Shown piece by piece: positions 26,134 to 34,300 of a stretch of 35,991 nucleotides of DNA; position 1 is the first letter of the stretch, and every line of letters starts with the position of its first letter. Under the pieces are notes generated by a model. The model made no database searches, was not told the origin of the DNA, and saw nothing but the letters and a program-made list of their open reading frames with translations. Location of the stretch: contig JACRMU010000037.1 of NCBI GenBank assembly GCA_016219515.1, positions 1 to 35,991 of the forward strand, written 5' to 3'. Source of the stretch: Deltaproteobacteria bacterium. Lineage in GTDB: Bacteria > Desulfobacterota > Deferrimicrobia > Deferrimicrobiales > Deferrimicrobiaceae. A program made the translations under genes and the position numbers.

Positions 26134-26152
26134 CGGAGGCGGCGCGACGGGC

Positions 26153-26293
26153 ATGAAGAACCGATGGCTCGCGTTTCTGATCACCGCGGCGGCGGGCGGC
26201 GCTCTCCTGGTGTACGGAATTTACCGCGAGGAGATCGGCGAGGTGCTGTTCAACGCCGCGATGCTTTGACTGTCCTGCATCGGGGTCGGGTGA
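26153..26293 (+). CDS. Candidate selenoprotein: small membrane UxxC protein (TGA at 26267-26269 read as Sec)
   Basis: A 46-residue protein if TGA 26267-26269 encodes selenocysteine, 38 residues if it is a stop. One membrane helix (WLAFLITAAAGGALLVYGIY) is followed by REEIGEVLFNAAML-U39-LSC42IGVG. This matches, position for position, the small family (I recall it as CD1871A-type) that ends GIYRGE..VL.KA..ICLECIGIG: its first Cys is replaced by the TGA and its second Cys and the IG(V/I)G end are kept. A SECIS-like hairpin follows. Ending at TGA 26291-26293 leaves 4 bp to the NapH-like gene, normal for an operon, against 28 bp for the short form. The spaced GGAGG at 26135 is the only Shine-Dalgarno. 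A membrane selenol-thiol redox role is inferred. Confidence 0.7.
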
Positions 26294-26300
26294 TCCCGTG
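26278..26300 (+). promoter_or_regulatory. Bacterial SECIS-like hairpin
   Basis: The stem is C26278-G26300 and A26279-U26299, a bulged U26280, then CGGG (26281-26284) with CCCG (26295-26298). The 10-nt loop begins G-U (26285-26286), 16 nt after the TGA. Bulged U, short upper stem and a G/U at the loop start are the features SelB recognises in the E. coli fdhF element. An alternative fold pairs CGGG 26287-26290 with the same CCCG. Confidence 0.5.
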
Positions 26301-27188
26301 AGATTCCTGAAGCGACGGATCTTCCAGGCACTGGGGACGCTGCTGCCCAACTCGTATCTCCAGGGGTTCTCCCTTTCCGTGGCCAACGGGGCGCTCAAGA
26401 TTTCGCCCGCCCTGTACCAGGGATCGCTGAAAAGCGTCTGCTCCCCGCTGTTGAACTGCTATGCCTGCCCCTCGGCCCTGTTCTCCTGCCCGATCGGAAC
26501 GCTCCAGCACTTCATGGTGACCGGGAACTTCCCGTTCTACGGCGCGGGGACGCTTGCCCTCATCGGCGCCACGGTGGGCCGGATGACGTGCGGCACCCTC
26601 TGCGCCTTCGGGTTCCTGCAGGACCTTCTCTACAAGTTCCGCAGCTGGAAGGTTTCGATCCCGGTCTGGACCCGTTATCTCCGGTATGCCGTCCTGGCCC
26701 TCCTCGTTTTCCTGATCCCCTACCTCACGCACGAAAACTGGTTCTCCAAGCTGTGCCCCATGGGTACGATGATCGGGGGGCTGACGTGGGTGACTCTCGA
26801 CCTGAACGTCCGCTCGATGATCCGCTACCTCTTCTGGATAAAAATCTCCATTCTGCTCTTCTTCGTGACCACGTCGCTCATGGTCAAGCGCCCGTTCTGC
26901 CGGGCGATCTGCCCGCTGGGGGCGGTCTTCTCCGTTTTCAACAAGTCCAGCTTCCTCCAGCTCGCATGGAACCCCGATACCTGCACCCGTTGCGGGAAGT
27001 GCCGGAAGATCTGCCCCGTCGACATCCGGCCCGACCGGAACCCGACGAACCCGGATTGCCTGCGGTGCCTGGACTGCACCCGCTGTCCCAGTCTGAAGCT
27101 TACGACCGTATTACATAGAAACCCGTTCGCCGCGCCTGCGGGGGGAGGCCAGGGGCCGGCGGGGATCGAGGAGGTACTTGCCCGTTGA
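26298..27188 (+). CDS. NapH-like 4Fe-4S membrane protein
   Basis: A 296-residue polytopic protein with about four or five helices and cysteine clusters of the NapH/RnfH-like family: CYACPSALFSCPIG, MTCGTLCAFGFLQD, KLCPMGT and FCRAICPLGA. Two C-terminal ferredoxin-type motifs follow (CTRCGKCRKICPVD and CLRCLDCTRCPS). Such proteins move electrons from quinol or ferredoxin across the inner membrane to periplasmic acceptors. GTG at 26298 follows the selenoprotein stop by 4 bp, suggesting translational coupling. In other bacteria the small CXXC family is found next to this type of protein (from memory), so the two may form a membrane reductant-delivery pair. The stop overlaps the next gene (TTGA). 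Confidence 0.85.
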   Translation: MRFLKRRIFQALGTLLPNSYLQGFSLSVANGALKISPALYQGSLKSVCSPLLNCYACPSALFSCPIGTLQHFMVTGNFPFYGAGTLALIGATVGRMTCGTLCAFGFLQDLLYKFRSWKVSIPVWTRYLRYAVLALLVFLIPYLTHENWFSKLCPMGTMIGGLTWVTLDLNVRSMIRYLFWIKISILLFFVTTSLMVKRPFCRAICPLGAVFSVFNKSSFLQLAWNPDTCTRCGKCRKICPVDIRPDRNPTNPDCLRCLDCTRCPSLKLTTVLHRNPFAAPAGGGQGPAGIEEVLAR

Positions 27189-28120
27189 AGTCCGCGAAAT
27201 GGTTCCCGTATCTCCTGCTACTCCTGTCTCTTGCGCTGCCGACCGCCGCCGCCGAGGACACGGTCGTCCTGTTCCCGCCGGATTTGACCCTGGCGAAGGA
27301 GGGGAAGATCAAGATCTTCGCGTTCCGCGCCGGCGGGGGCCCTGTTCCCGTCGCGGTGAACGGGGCAGGGAAAGATCCTCTGAAGGGGGACGCGCTGCAA
27401 AGCGGCCAGGCGGACCTGTCCCCCGGCATGAACCTCCTGGACGTGGGGGGGAAGCCCATCCGGGTCTACTACATGGCCAACGCCGGTGCGGACCGGCTTC
27501 GCATTCTCCCTGAAAAGGGCGACGCTACGCTGGAGTTCCAGGCGTATCGCATCCACCCCGCCCTGGAAGACGGCTGTGAGGGGTGCCATGCCGTCGACGG
27601 CGGAAAGTTGAAGGCGAAGGGGCAGAAAGAGGCATGTTACGCGTGCCACGATAATTTCGAAAAGCAGGAAGAGGGGAAAAAGAAATACGTTCATTCCCCC
27701 GTCGCCGCCGGGGAGTGCACGGGGTGCCACGATCCTCATTTTTCCGCCCGCTCCAAACTTCAGAAGCTGGAAAAGGGATGTCTCGAATGCCACGATGCGC
27801 CGGCGGAGACGGGGTCCGTCCATTACCCCGTCCGGGAACGGCAGTGCATCGCATGCCACGGTCCCCACGCAAGCAACGCTCCCAGGCAGCTCGTCCGCTC
27901 CGGAAACGACCTGTGCCTGGGGTGCCACGGGAATCCGCGCTCGCATCATCCGTTCGGAGCCAAGGGGAAGCAGCAGGTGGTTGCCCTGGTACCCCCGGAC
28001 ATTCCGAGGAACAGCGAACAGTTTTCGTGCCTTGCCTGCCACCTTCCGCATCAATCCGCGGAGCGGCGTCTCTTCCGCAAGAGCCAGGGGGATTTATGCA
28101 GAACCTGCCACCCGATCTGA
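27185..28120 (+). CDS. Octaheme cytochrome c with N-terminal beta domain
   Basis: A 311-residue exported protein (MKSAKWFPYLLLLLSLALPTAAA). Residues about 22-115 form a heme-free beta-rich domain (VVLFPPDLTLAKEG, VAVNGAGKD, GKPIRVYYMANAG). Then come eight CXXCH motifs: CEGCH, CYACH, CTGCH, CLECH, CIACH, CLGCH, CLACH and CRTCH, the last at the very C-terminus. The repeats HSPVAAGECTGCHDPHFS and HYPVRERQCIACHGPHASN relate it to the cytochromes at 21951 and 24286. TTG at 27185 overlaps the upstream stop by 4 bp. Probably periplasmic. The shared architecture with the 5-heme protein suggests a common origin. Confidence 0.87.
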   Translation: MKSAKWFPYLLLLLSLALPTAAAEDTVVLFPPDLTLAKEGKIKIFAFRAGGGPVPVAVNGAGKDPLKGDALQSGQADLSPGMNLLDVGGKPIRVYYMANAGADRLRILPEKGDATLEFQAYRIHPALEDGCEGCHAVDGGKLKAKGQKEACYACHDNFEKQEEGKKKYVHSPVAAGECTGCHDPHFSARSKLQKLEKGCLECHDAPAETGSVHYPVRERQCIACHGPHASNAPRQLVRSGNDLCLGCHGNPRSHHPFGAKGKQQVVALVPPDIPRNSEQFSCLACHLPHQSAERRLFRKSQGDLCRTCHPI

Positions 28121-28142
28121 TGTGCCGGGAAGAGGGCGCGTT

Positions 28143-29849
28143 GTGAGAAAGAAGTTTCCGTTTTCAATATTTCTCATTCTGTTTATTGTATCTATTGCAG
28201 CGGCGCCGGCTCCGTGCCCGGGCTTTGCCTCGCCGGATCGGAAAAAGGCCGAACCGGCCGAGAGCGTGAATTTGCCGGAGGGGGAGACGGTCTTCGTTTT
28301 CGACAACACCCCGTTCACTTTCGGGGATGTGAAAATATACCACCTTGAGATCGTGAACGACGGGACGAGCAAGCCATTGACGCGGGAGGAGGTTCGCCGC
28401 ACCGTGGACTCGATGGTCCTCGACCTGGCGCTCTACGATGAGGCGATCGCGAAGAGCCCGAAGATCCTGGACAGCCCGGAGGTGGATTCCCTGGTCGGCA
28501 AGTTCCGGCTCCCCCGCCTGAGGAAGATCTTTTTCGAGAAGGAAGTGGCCCCCGGGGCCGACGTGACGCTCGACGAATATGCCGGAACCCTGCCGCTGCC
28601 CGGCGTGCGGTACGAGATTTCGATGATCCTTGCGGCGGATCAGGACAAGATCAATGAGATCTTCGGGAAGTTGAAGGCCGGGGAAGATTTCGCCGGCCTT
28701 GCGAGGAAGCATTCCGAGGGGTTCACCGCCGAAAAGGGCGGAAAAATGGGGCTGGTCGGGGAAGAGAAGGAGGACATCCTCACCCGCCTCGAGTTCCAGA
28801 ACGTGAAAAAGGTGCCGGAAGGCCGTTTCACGGAGCCGTTCCACAGCCGCGTCGGCTGGGCGATCGTGAGAGTGGACAGGATCTGGAACCCGGTCGATAT
28901 CCGCAGGGAGGGAGCGAAGGCCTCGTTCGAGGTGTACCGGATCGAGAAGGAAAAGGAATATTTCCGGAAGCGGATGGAGGAGATACGCGCCGGGGCGACG
29001 ATCCGCATCGACCAGCCGCTGGTGGATGAACTTGCCTCGCTGGTCAAGGAGGGGAAACGCGTCCCGCAGGATTATTTCGAACGCGAAGTCGCCTCCGTGA
29101 ACGGCAGGAAGATCTACGCCGGCGACGTCCAGAACGTGCTTGCGACGCACTCCGAGGAATCCGTGAACCTTTATCTCGACCGCAGGATCCACCAGGAGCT
29201 CATCGCACAGGAGGCGGAGAAAACCGGGCTTCCCGACGCGAGGTACGGAAAGGTCCTCGATATGAAGAGGAGGCACGAGGTTGCCCGTGTTTTCCTTCGG
29301 GAAGCGGCGGAGGCCGCGGTCCGGGTCAGCGACGAGGAGATGGCGGACTATTACGGAAAGAACAAGGGGAAGTTCGCCGTCCCCGAGCGAAGGATGCTCC
29401 GCGCCATCGAGACGAAGGATGCCGCGAAGTCCGGGAAAGCGCTCGACCGGATAAAGAAGGGAAAGGATTTCAAGGAGGTGGCGCGATCCTTCAACGACGG
29501 GAAAGAGGCGAGAGAAAAATCCGGAGAGGTCGGCTTCGTGCGAAGGGAGGACCTCATCGGAGAAATCGCCCAAAAAGTGTTTTCCATGAAGACCGGCGAG
29601 GTGTCCGGGCCGCACCGGATGGCGACTCGGGAGGGCGGATCGATGTACGTGGTGCTGAAGGTCGAGGAGATCCGCCCCGCCAGCATCCTGCCGTATGAAC
29701 AGGTGGACAAGGATGTCTTAAGGGACCGGATCGTTTCCCGGAAACGGTCCGGAGTGTACGACGAAATATTCCGGCGGCTGCTTGAAAAACACGCAGTCGA
29801 ACTCAAAGGGAGTGCCGGAGAAGGGAAGAGTCATGAAGAGAAGCGGTAA
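28143..29849 (+). CDS. Periplasmic peptidyl-prolyl isomerase with two PpiC domains (SurA/PrsA-like)
   Basis: A 568-residue exported foldase (leader FPFSIFLILFIVSIAAAPAPCPG). The first parvulin domain, at about 160-255, has VRYEISMILAADQDK, AGEDFAGLARKHSEG, GGKMGLVGEEKED and EPFHSRVGWAIVRV. A second SurA-N-like helical region follows (FEREVASVNGRKIYAGDVQN). The second parvulin domain, at about 415-515, has KGKDFKEVARSFNDG, SGEVGFVRREDL and YVVLKVEEI. GTG at 28143 with GGGAAGAGGG upstream gives the correct signal peptide; the upstream open frame is a shadow. Foldases of this type accompany cytochrome conduit and filament genes in Geobacter-like bacteria, so a client among the neighbours is likely. 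It overlaps the next gene by 17 bp. Confidence 0.88.
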   Translation: MRKKFPFSIFLILFIVSIAAAPAPCPGFASPDRKKAEPAESVNLPEGETVFVFDNTPFTFGDVKIYHLEIVNDGTSKPLTREEVRRTVDSMVLDLALYDEAIAKSPKILDSPEVDSLVGKFRLPRLRKIFFEKEVAPGADVTLDEYAGTLPLPGVRYEISMILAADQDKINEIFGKLKAGEDFAGLARKHSEGFTAEKGGKMGLVGEEKEDILTRLEFQNVKKVPEGRFTEPFHSRVGWAIVRVDRIWNPVDIRREGAKASFEVYRIEKEKEYFRKRMEEIRAGATIRIDQPLVDELASLVKEGKRVPQDYFEREVASVNGRKIYAGDVQNVLATHSEESVNLYLDRRIHQELIAQEAEKTGLPDARYGKVLDMKRRHEVARVFLREAAEAAVRVSDEEMADYYGKNKGKFAVPERRMLRAIETKDAAKSGKALDRIKKGKDFKEVARSFNDGKEAREKSGEVGFVRREDLIGEIAQKVFSMKTGEVSGPHRMATREGGSMYVVLKVEEIRPASILPYEQVDKDVLRDRIVSRKRSGVYDEIFRRLLEKHAVELKGSAGEGKSHEEKR

Positions 29850-31455
29850 GTCCGCCGTGGGGGGGTCGGGGCATTCATTTCCTTTTGTCGGGTCAAGCGT
29901 ATTGAAAACGTCGGTTCCGCTGTTCCTTGCCGCATGCCTGTTCCTGGCGGTGCCGGCGGGCGATTCCGCGGCGGCCGGCCCCAACTGGCTGCCGGGGTTT
30001 CCGCTGCGCGCGGGGGAGAACGTCCTTCTGATGTGGATGCCGTTTCCGGGCGCCGGCTCCTACAACCTTTACCGGGGAGAGATCCCTGGAGGTCCCTACC
30101 GGAAAATCGGGACGATCAACATGAACAACTACATGGACCCGTCCGTCCCGACGAGCAAGACCTTCTATTACGTCCTCAAGCCGGTGGTCGGCGGAAAAGA
30201 GGGGGAGGCATCCCCCGAGGTCGTCATCGTGGGGGTCGAGCCGATGAAGGCGCCGCGGTTCACCGGCCACCTCCTGACGGCGGAAAACAAGATTTCCCTG
30301 ATGTGGGACTCCGTCCCGTCGGCCGCCTTCTATAACCTGTACCGGTCGGATGCGGGGAAAAACCAGTTCAACCTGCTCTCCTCGGTCCAGGACACCAAGT
30401 ACACCGACACCGCCGTCCAGGTCGGAAAAGGGTACGACTACAGGGTTTCCGCCGTGAGCACGACGAACGTGGAGTCGGCCAGGTCCTCCGCCTACAAGGT
30501 CATGATCGAGATCAAGAAGGAGGAGGTGCGGCAGAAGGTCCTGCCGTTCGTGAAAAAACCGGTCAAGTTCCTGAACAGCGCATACGGGGACGAGAAGGCG
30601 GAGTTTTCCGCGCCCCAAAAGATCGACTTCGATTCGAAGGGGAACTGGTACGTCGTGGACGGCAGGGGCGTGATCCAGCTGCTGGACCGCGACGGAAATT
30701 TCGTGAAGATCTTCGGCGAAGGAGAACGCGGAAAGCCGATGCGGGGGAGCCCCACAGGCATCTTCGTCCACCGTGCGGGAGGGGACGACGTCTATGTCTC
30801 CTACCTGTCCCCGGGCATCGTGAGGAAATTCAGCAGCGAAGGGAAGCTCCTCTTCGAGTTCTCCCCGGGGAAGCCGGACGAAAGGACGGCCCCCAATACC
30901 GGGTTCGACCCCGCTCCCACCGATGTCGCGGTCGCAAAGGACGGTACGATCTGGGTCGTCGAAAACGCCTATTTCCAGATCGTCCAGTTCAACCAGGAGG
31001 GGAAGGAGCTGAAGCGGATCGGGCTTCCGCGCGGAAACAGCAAGCGGGATGTGAAAAACAGGGACATGACCGTCCCCACCTTCATCTATATCGGCCCCAA
31101 AACCGGGAAACTGTTCGTCTCCGAGACGGCGGGCCAGCGGGTCTCCGTCTTTTCCCCGGAAGGGGCGCGCCTGGGAACGTTGGGCGGTTCCGGCACCGGC
31201 GTCGGGAACTTCCTGAATCCCAACGGGATATCGGCAAGCGACGAGGGGGACCTCCTCGTGACGGATTCGGTGACGGGCAAGGTGGAGGTCTTCGACGAGG
31301 ACGGGACGTATAAATATACCTTCCATGATGCTGGAAAACCCAATGGAAAGGAGACGGAGCTGGGGACGTCGGTTTCTTCCGTGCAGTTCAAGGGGAGGGT
31401 CGCAGTTTGCGAGAATCTCGCCAGCAAAGTGAGTTTTTACGAAATCCTGAAGTAG
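29833..31455 (+). CDS. FN3-like and NHL beta-propeller exported protein
   Basis: A 540-residue protein (signal region SVLKTSVPLFLAACLFLAVPAGDSAAA). Two fibronectin-III-like modules come first (LLMWMPFPGAGSYNLYRGE... and ISLMWDSVPSAAFYNLYRSDAGKN...). From about residue 255 there are NHL propeller strands (PQKIDFDSKGNWYVVDGRG, QLLDRDGNFVKIFGEG, FVSETAGQRVSVFSPEG, NPNGISASDEGDLLVTDS). It has no heme motif. A lipobox is possible (LAAC) but the leader is long. NHL proteins are frequent partners in multiheme cytochrome clusters, probably as surface scaffolds; that role is inferred. ATG at 29833 with AAGGGAAGAG fits better than ATG 29782, deep inside the previous gene. Confidence 0.85.
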   Translation: MKRSGKSAVGGSGHSFPFVGSSVLKTSVPLFLAACLFLAVPAGDSAAAGPNWLPGFPLRAGENVLLMWMPFPGAGSYNLYRGEIPGGPYRKIGTINMNNYMDPSVPTSKTFYYVLKPVVGGKEGEASPEVVIVGVEPMKAPRFTGHLLTAENKISLMWDSVPSAAFYNLYRSDAGKNQFNLLSSVQDTKYTDTAVQVGKGYDYRVSAVSTTNVESARSSAYKVMIEIKKEEVRQKVLPFVKKPVKFLNSAYGDEKAEFSAPQKIDFDSKGNWYVVDGRGVIQLLDRDGNFVKIFGEGERGKPMRGSPTGIFVHRAGGDDVYVSYLSPGIVRKFSSEGKLLFEFSPGKPDERTAPNTGFDPAPTDVAVAKDGTIWVVENAYFQIVQFNQEGKELKRIGLPRGNSKRDVKNRDMTVPTFIYIGPKTGKLFVSETAGQRVSVFSPEGARLGTLGGSGTGVGNFLNPNGISASDEGDLLVTDSVTGKVEVFDEDGTYKYTFHDAGKPNGKETELGTSVSSVQFKGRVAVCENLASKVSFYEILK

Positions 31456-31530
31456 TAACGAAAGGGGGTAGAAAAGTCGCCGCACCGATGGGAGAATACG
31501 ACAGAAACGATAAAGGAAAGGGGGAGGATG

Positions 31531-33054
31531 ATGAGGCGATTGCTGTATTTCCTGCCTGTATGCGTGTTCCTGATGATCGCCGCCGCGCCGGCCTTTGCGG
31601 TGATCGACAACACGCACCACGACATGAACACGTACCTGAGCGGCAGTTTCACCTGCTACGCCTGTCACGGCTATCGCCAGGGGTTGGCTGCCGACAACAA
31701 CCTCGGGACCGTGGGGTCGTTCTGCTACAACCAGTGCCACCGGGGGTCGGGCGGGATCGCGGGCGCCATTCCCATCGCGAGCGATTTCCCCAACACGGGA
31801 AATGAAAACGGAGCGTTGTGGCCCGTCGGCACCAGGGTCGCCAGGGGGGCCATCTACAACGGAGGGACCGCCTCCACGCTGAACAAGTATGCCAACGGCC
31901 ACATGCGAACGTGGAGCAACATGCCCGCGATCGATAACGTGACGACCAAGCCCGCGCAGACCAACAACTGGCCTCACGTGGGCAGCGGCGACATGCAGTG
32001 CACGGGCTGCCACGACGTCCATTCGAACACGTACGCCCCGTTCCTGCGGGCGCCCCTCAGTGTGGGGACCGGGGCGGCCTCCGCCGCCGCGACCTTCTGC
32101 GTCCAGTGCCATACCGGGTCGGACACCACGGCAGGCAACGGCCGCTGGCATTACATCACATCCAGTTCCAACGCCAACGGCGCGCACCCGATCGAGACGG
32201 ATTCCGCCACCGCATCCACCCGAGCCGCCGGTACCGGCACTCCCACCCGGCACGGCCGGCTGATCAATATCAAGGGGACAAGAGGCGCGGCCCGGAACGA
32301 CGCAAACGACAACTCCTCCATCTTCAAGGCGCTCTCCCTGTACGCGACCGGCACGGCGGGACTGGGCAACCCGGCGAACCACTACCGGCCCGGCGGAAAA
32401 CTGGGCGCCATGAACACTCCGGCGGACAACGGCGCGGTGATCTGCATCACCTGTCACGGCGTGCACCTCCCGGGCAACGTCGCCGGGACGAACAACCTGA
32501 CCTACGTCACCATCGGCGACCAGTCCGCGGACACGGAAAGCGTCAACCCGATCTGCGTCGCCTGCCACGGCCCCGGCCCGACGCCTACCGGGACGACCAA
32601 CGCCAACCCGGGGGTCAGCAATTACTATCACCCGGTAAACGGCGAAGCCCTTTCCGTCAGCGGCAGCCGGCCGGAACCCAACTACACGGCTTCCACCGGC
32701 ACCTTCACCTTCACGGTCAACGTGGGTACGGGCACCGGCGCATCGGATCTCGGCTTGAACCTGCGGCTCGTCTGCACCTCCTGTCACACGTACGCCCACG
32801 GCGGTCCCACGGGCACGATGCTCCTGACCTCGCGCGCCCGGACCTGCGGCGGCTGCCACAACACGACTGCCGTCCAGACCGGGAGCGCGGCCAACTCGCA
32901 CCACCGGTACGGCGGAACCACCGACTATACCCAGGCGGCCGGCGGGGGGTACACGAACCCCTCCTACGCTTCAACCTATACGACGGTGAACCTTGCCAAT
33001 GGGCTCGGCTGCGAAGACTGCCACGTCTTCAACGGCACCGCCCATAACTGGTAG
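31531..33054 (+). CDS. Large Thr/Gly/Asn-rich multiheme cytochrome c (9 heme motifs)
   Basis: About 507 residues with a signal peptide (LLYFLPVCVFLMIAAAPAFA). The motifs are CYACH, CYNQCH (CX3CH), CTGCH, CVQCH, CITCH, CVACH, CTSCH, CGGCH and CEDCH, widely spaced by Gly/Thr/Asn/Ser-rich loops. The composition differs from the compact Lys-rich cytochromes upstream and is typical of extracellular multiheme proteins. GGGGGAGG abuts ATG 31528, so the second ATG at 31531 is preferred; the difference is one residue. It ends CEDCHVFNGTAHNW, with the last heme near the C-terminus. The next gene starts 11 bp later with a strong Shine-Dalgarno. A surface electron-transfer role is inferred. Confidence 0.88.
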   Translation: MRRLLYFLPVCVFLMIAAAPAFAVIDNTHHDMNTYLSGSFTCYACHGYRQGLAADNNLGTVGSFCYNQCHRGSGGIAGAIPIASDFPNTGNENGALWPVGTRVARGAIYNGGTASTLNKYANGHMRTWSNMPAIDNVTTKPAQTNNWPHVGSGDMQCTGCHDVHSNTYAPFLRAPLSVGTGAASAAATFCVQCHTGSDTTAGNGRWHYITSSSNANGAHPIETDSATASTRAAGTGTPTRHGRLINIKGTRGAARNDANDNSSIFKALSLYATGTAGLGNPANHYRPGGKLGAMNTPADNGAVICITCHGVHLPGNVAGTNNLTYVTIGDQSADTESVNPICVACHGPGPTPTGTTNANPGVSNYYHPVNGEALSVSGSRPEPNYTASTGTFTFTVNVGTGTGASDLGLNLRLVCTSCHTYAHGGPTGTMLLTSRARTCGGCHNTTAVQTGSAANSHHRYGGTTDYTQAAGGGYTNPSYASTYTTVNLANGLGCEDCHVFNGTAHNW

Positions 33055-33065
33055 GAGGTGGGACA

Positions 33066-34211
33066 ATGAGAAAAATCATAATCATATCGCTCTCCGCGTC
33101 GCTGCTGCTCTCCCTGTGGGTGTATGCCCTTGCGGGGATCGGCCCGTCCAAGGGGCTGCCGACCGTAACGGTCTCCGGAAGCAATGCGCAGAAGTGGGTT
33201 CCTTCCGGTCTGAGCAATTCCGCCGTCACCATGAACAACGGCTCGGTCATGTGCGTGGACTGCCACACCCGGAACCCAAGCCCGTTTGCGCCGCCGGCGA
33301 GCTTCCCCGGGGGGGCGTACAGCCTGAACTTCGTCGGTTCCCATTTCGTGACCAGCACCTTCGCCGACACGAACACCGGCGGGGGTTACGCCGGATCCGT
33401 CAGCGGCATACGGGCCACGAACGACTACTATGTCAAGCGGGACGCATGGACGACGGCCAACGTGGGTTCGAAATACGGCCGCATCGTCAGCGGTTCGCTC
33501 TTCAGCGACAACGCCTCGGGCACCTGGTCCCGGCAGCTGATCTGCGAGTCGTGCCACAACATCACCCGGAACTTCGGAAGGTACAAGCTGCTCGGAACCG
33601 TGGATAACGTTTACCTCTCCGGCGACTCCAACATCTGCTCCGGCTGCCACGCGGACATGCGGATGGCGGTGAACAACGAACCGAGCTTCTTCGACAACAC
33701 GACCGCGGGGAACCATCACCACCGGAACTATCAGCCGACCGCGCTCTACGGCGGCGCTGCAACCCTGGGGACGCACGACGCCAAATTGATCTCGGTGACC
33801 GCCGGCTACTACGGGCCTCCCTCCAAGCTCTGGGCGGCAAGCTACGGCCAATTGACCGGCCTTCCCCGGAATGCCGTGTACGTCAGCGCCACCAACCCCG
33901 GCATCAAGAACTTTACGGTCGCTACGGATTGGGGGATGATCCACGTCGACAACAATGCGTCGCTCTACTGCCTGTCGTGCCACCGGGCGCACAACGCCGT
34001 CTCGTCGACGGCGGGGCTGATTCTCAAGACCGGCGACAATACGTTGTATACATGGGGTGGGTCCACCATCCCGACCAGCAAGGACACAACGTCGGGAAAC
34101 ACCTGGCAGGCGCTGCGGCGCCAGAGCGATTTCGGGGATCCGTCCAATTACACGAACCGCATCATCAAGGACGACCGGCCGCTCTGCAACGGCTGCCACC
34201 AGAACCGGTAA
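33066..34211 (+). CDS. Pentaheme cytochrome c, OmcS/OmcE-like filament candidate
   Basis: A 381-residue exported protein (MRKIIIISLSASLLLSLWVYALA). The heme sites are CVDCH, CESCH, CSGCH, CLSCH and CNGCH, the last five residues before the end. The segments CLSCHRAHNAVSSTAG and RPLCNGCHQNR resemble, from memory, the fifth and sixth heme segments of Geobacter OmcS (CLSCHRAH... and ALCNKCHAKD). Long Gly/Ser/Asn/Tyr-rich loops and a His cluster (GNHHHRNY) supply candidate distal ligands; in OmcS/OmcE filaments some ligands come from the neighbouring subunit. The GGAGGTGGG Shine-Dalgarno is the strongest in the cluster, fitting a highly made structural protein. The first half resembles the cytochrome at 34946. 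Confidence 0.85.
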   Translation: MRKIIIISLSASLLLSLWVYALAGIGPSKGLPTVTVSGSNAQKWVPSGLSNSAVTMNNGSVMCVDCHTRNPSPFAPPASFPGGAYSLNFVGSHFVTSTFADTNTGGGYAGSVSGIRATNDYYVKRDAWTTANVGSKYGRIVSGSLFSDNASGTWSRQLICESCHNITRNFGRYKLLGTVDNVYLSGDSNICSGCHADMRMAVNNEPSFFDNTTAGNHHHRNYQPTALYGGAATLGTHDAKLISVTAGYYGPPSKLWAASYGQLTGLPRNAVYVSATNPGIKNFTVATDWGMIHVDNNASLYCLSCHRAHNAVSSTAGLILKTGDNTLYTWGGSTIPTSKDTTSGNTWQALRRQSDFGDPSNYTNRIIKDDRPLCNGCHQNR

Positions 34212-34231
34212 CCGGGAAGAAAGAATCGGAT

Positions 34232-34266
34232 GGGGACCGGAGGGGTAATCTCCCCCTTCGGTCCCC
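34232..34266. other. 14-bp perfect hairpin between cytochrome and redoxin genes
   Basis: GGGGACCGGAGGGG (34232-34245) pairs with CCCCTTCGGTCCCC (34253-34266), one G-U pair allowed, across a 7-nt loop. No T-run follows, so it looks more like a 3'-end stabiliser or processing site of the cytochrome mRNA than a classical terminator. Confidence 0.6.
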
Positions 34267-34300
34267 CGAGGAAAATCAAGAAGGCAGGGGAGGAAATGCG

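Noticed and set aside
29893-32904. Minus-strand open frame of about 1000 codons opposite the NHL and 9-heme genes
   Set aside because: Antisense shadow in high-GC DNA: Arg/Val/Gly/Pro-rich, no domain, and it covers two well-supported plus-strand genes.
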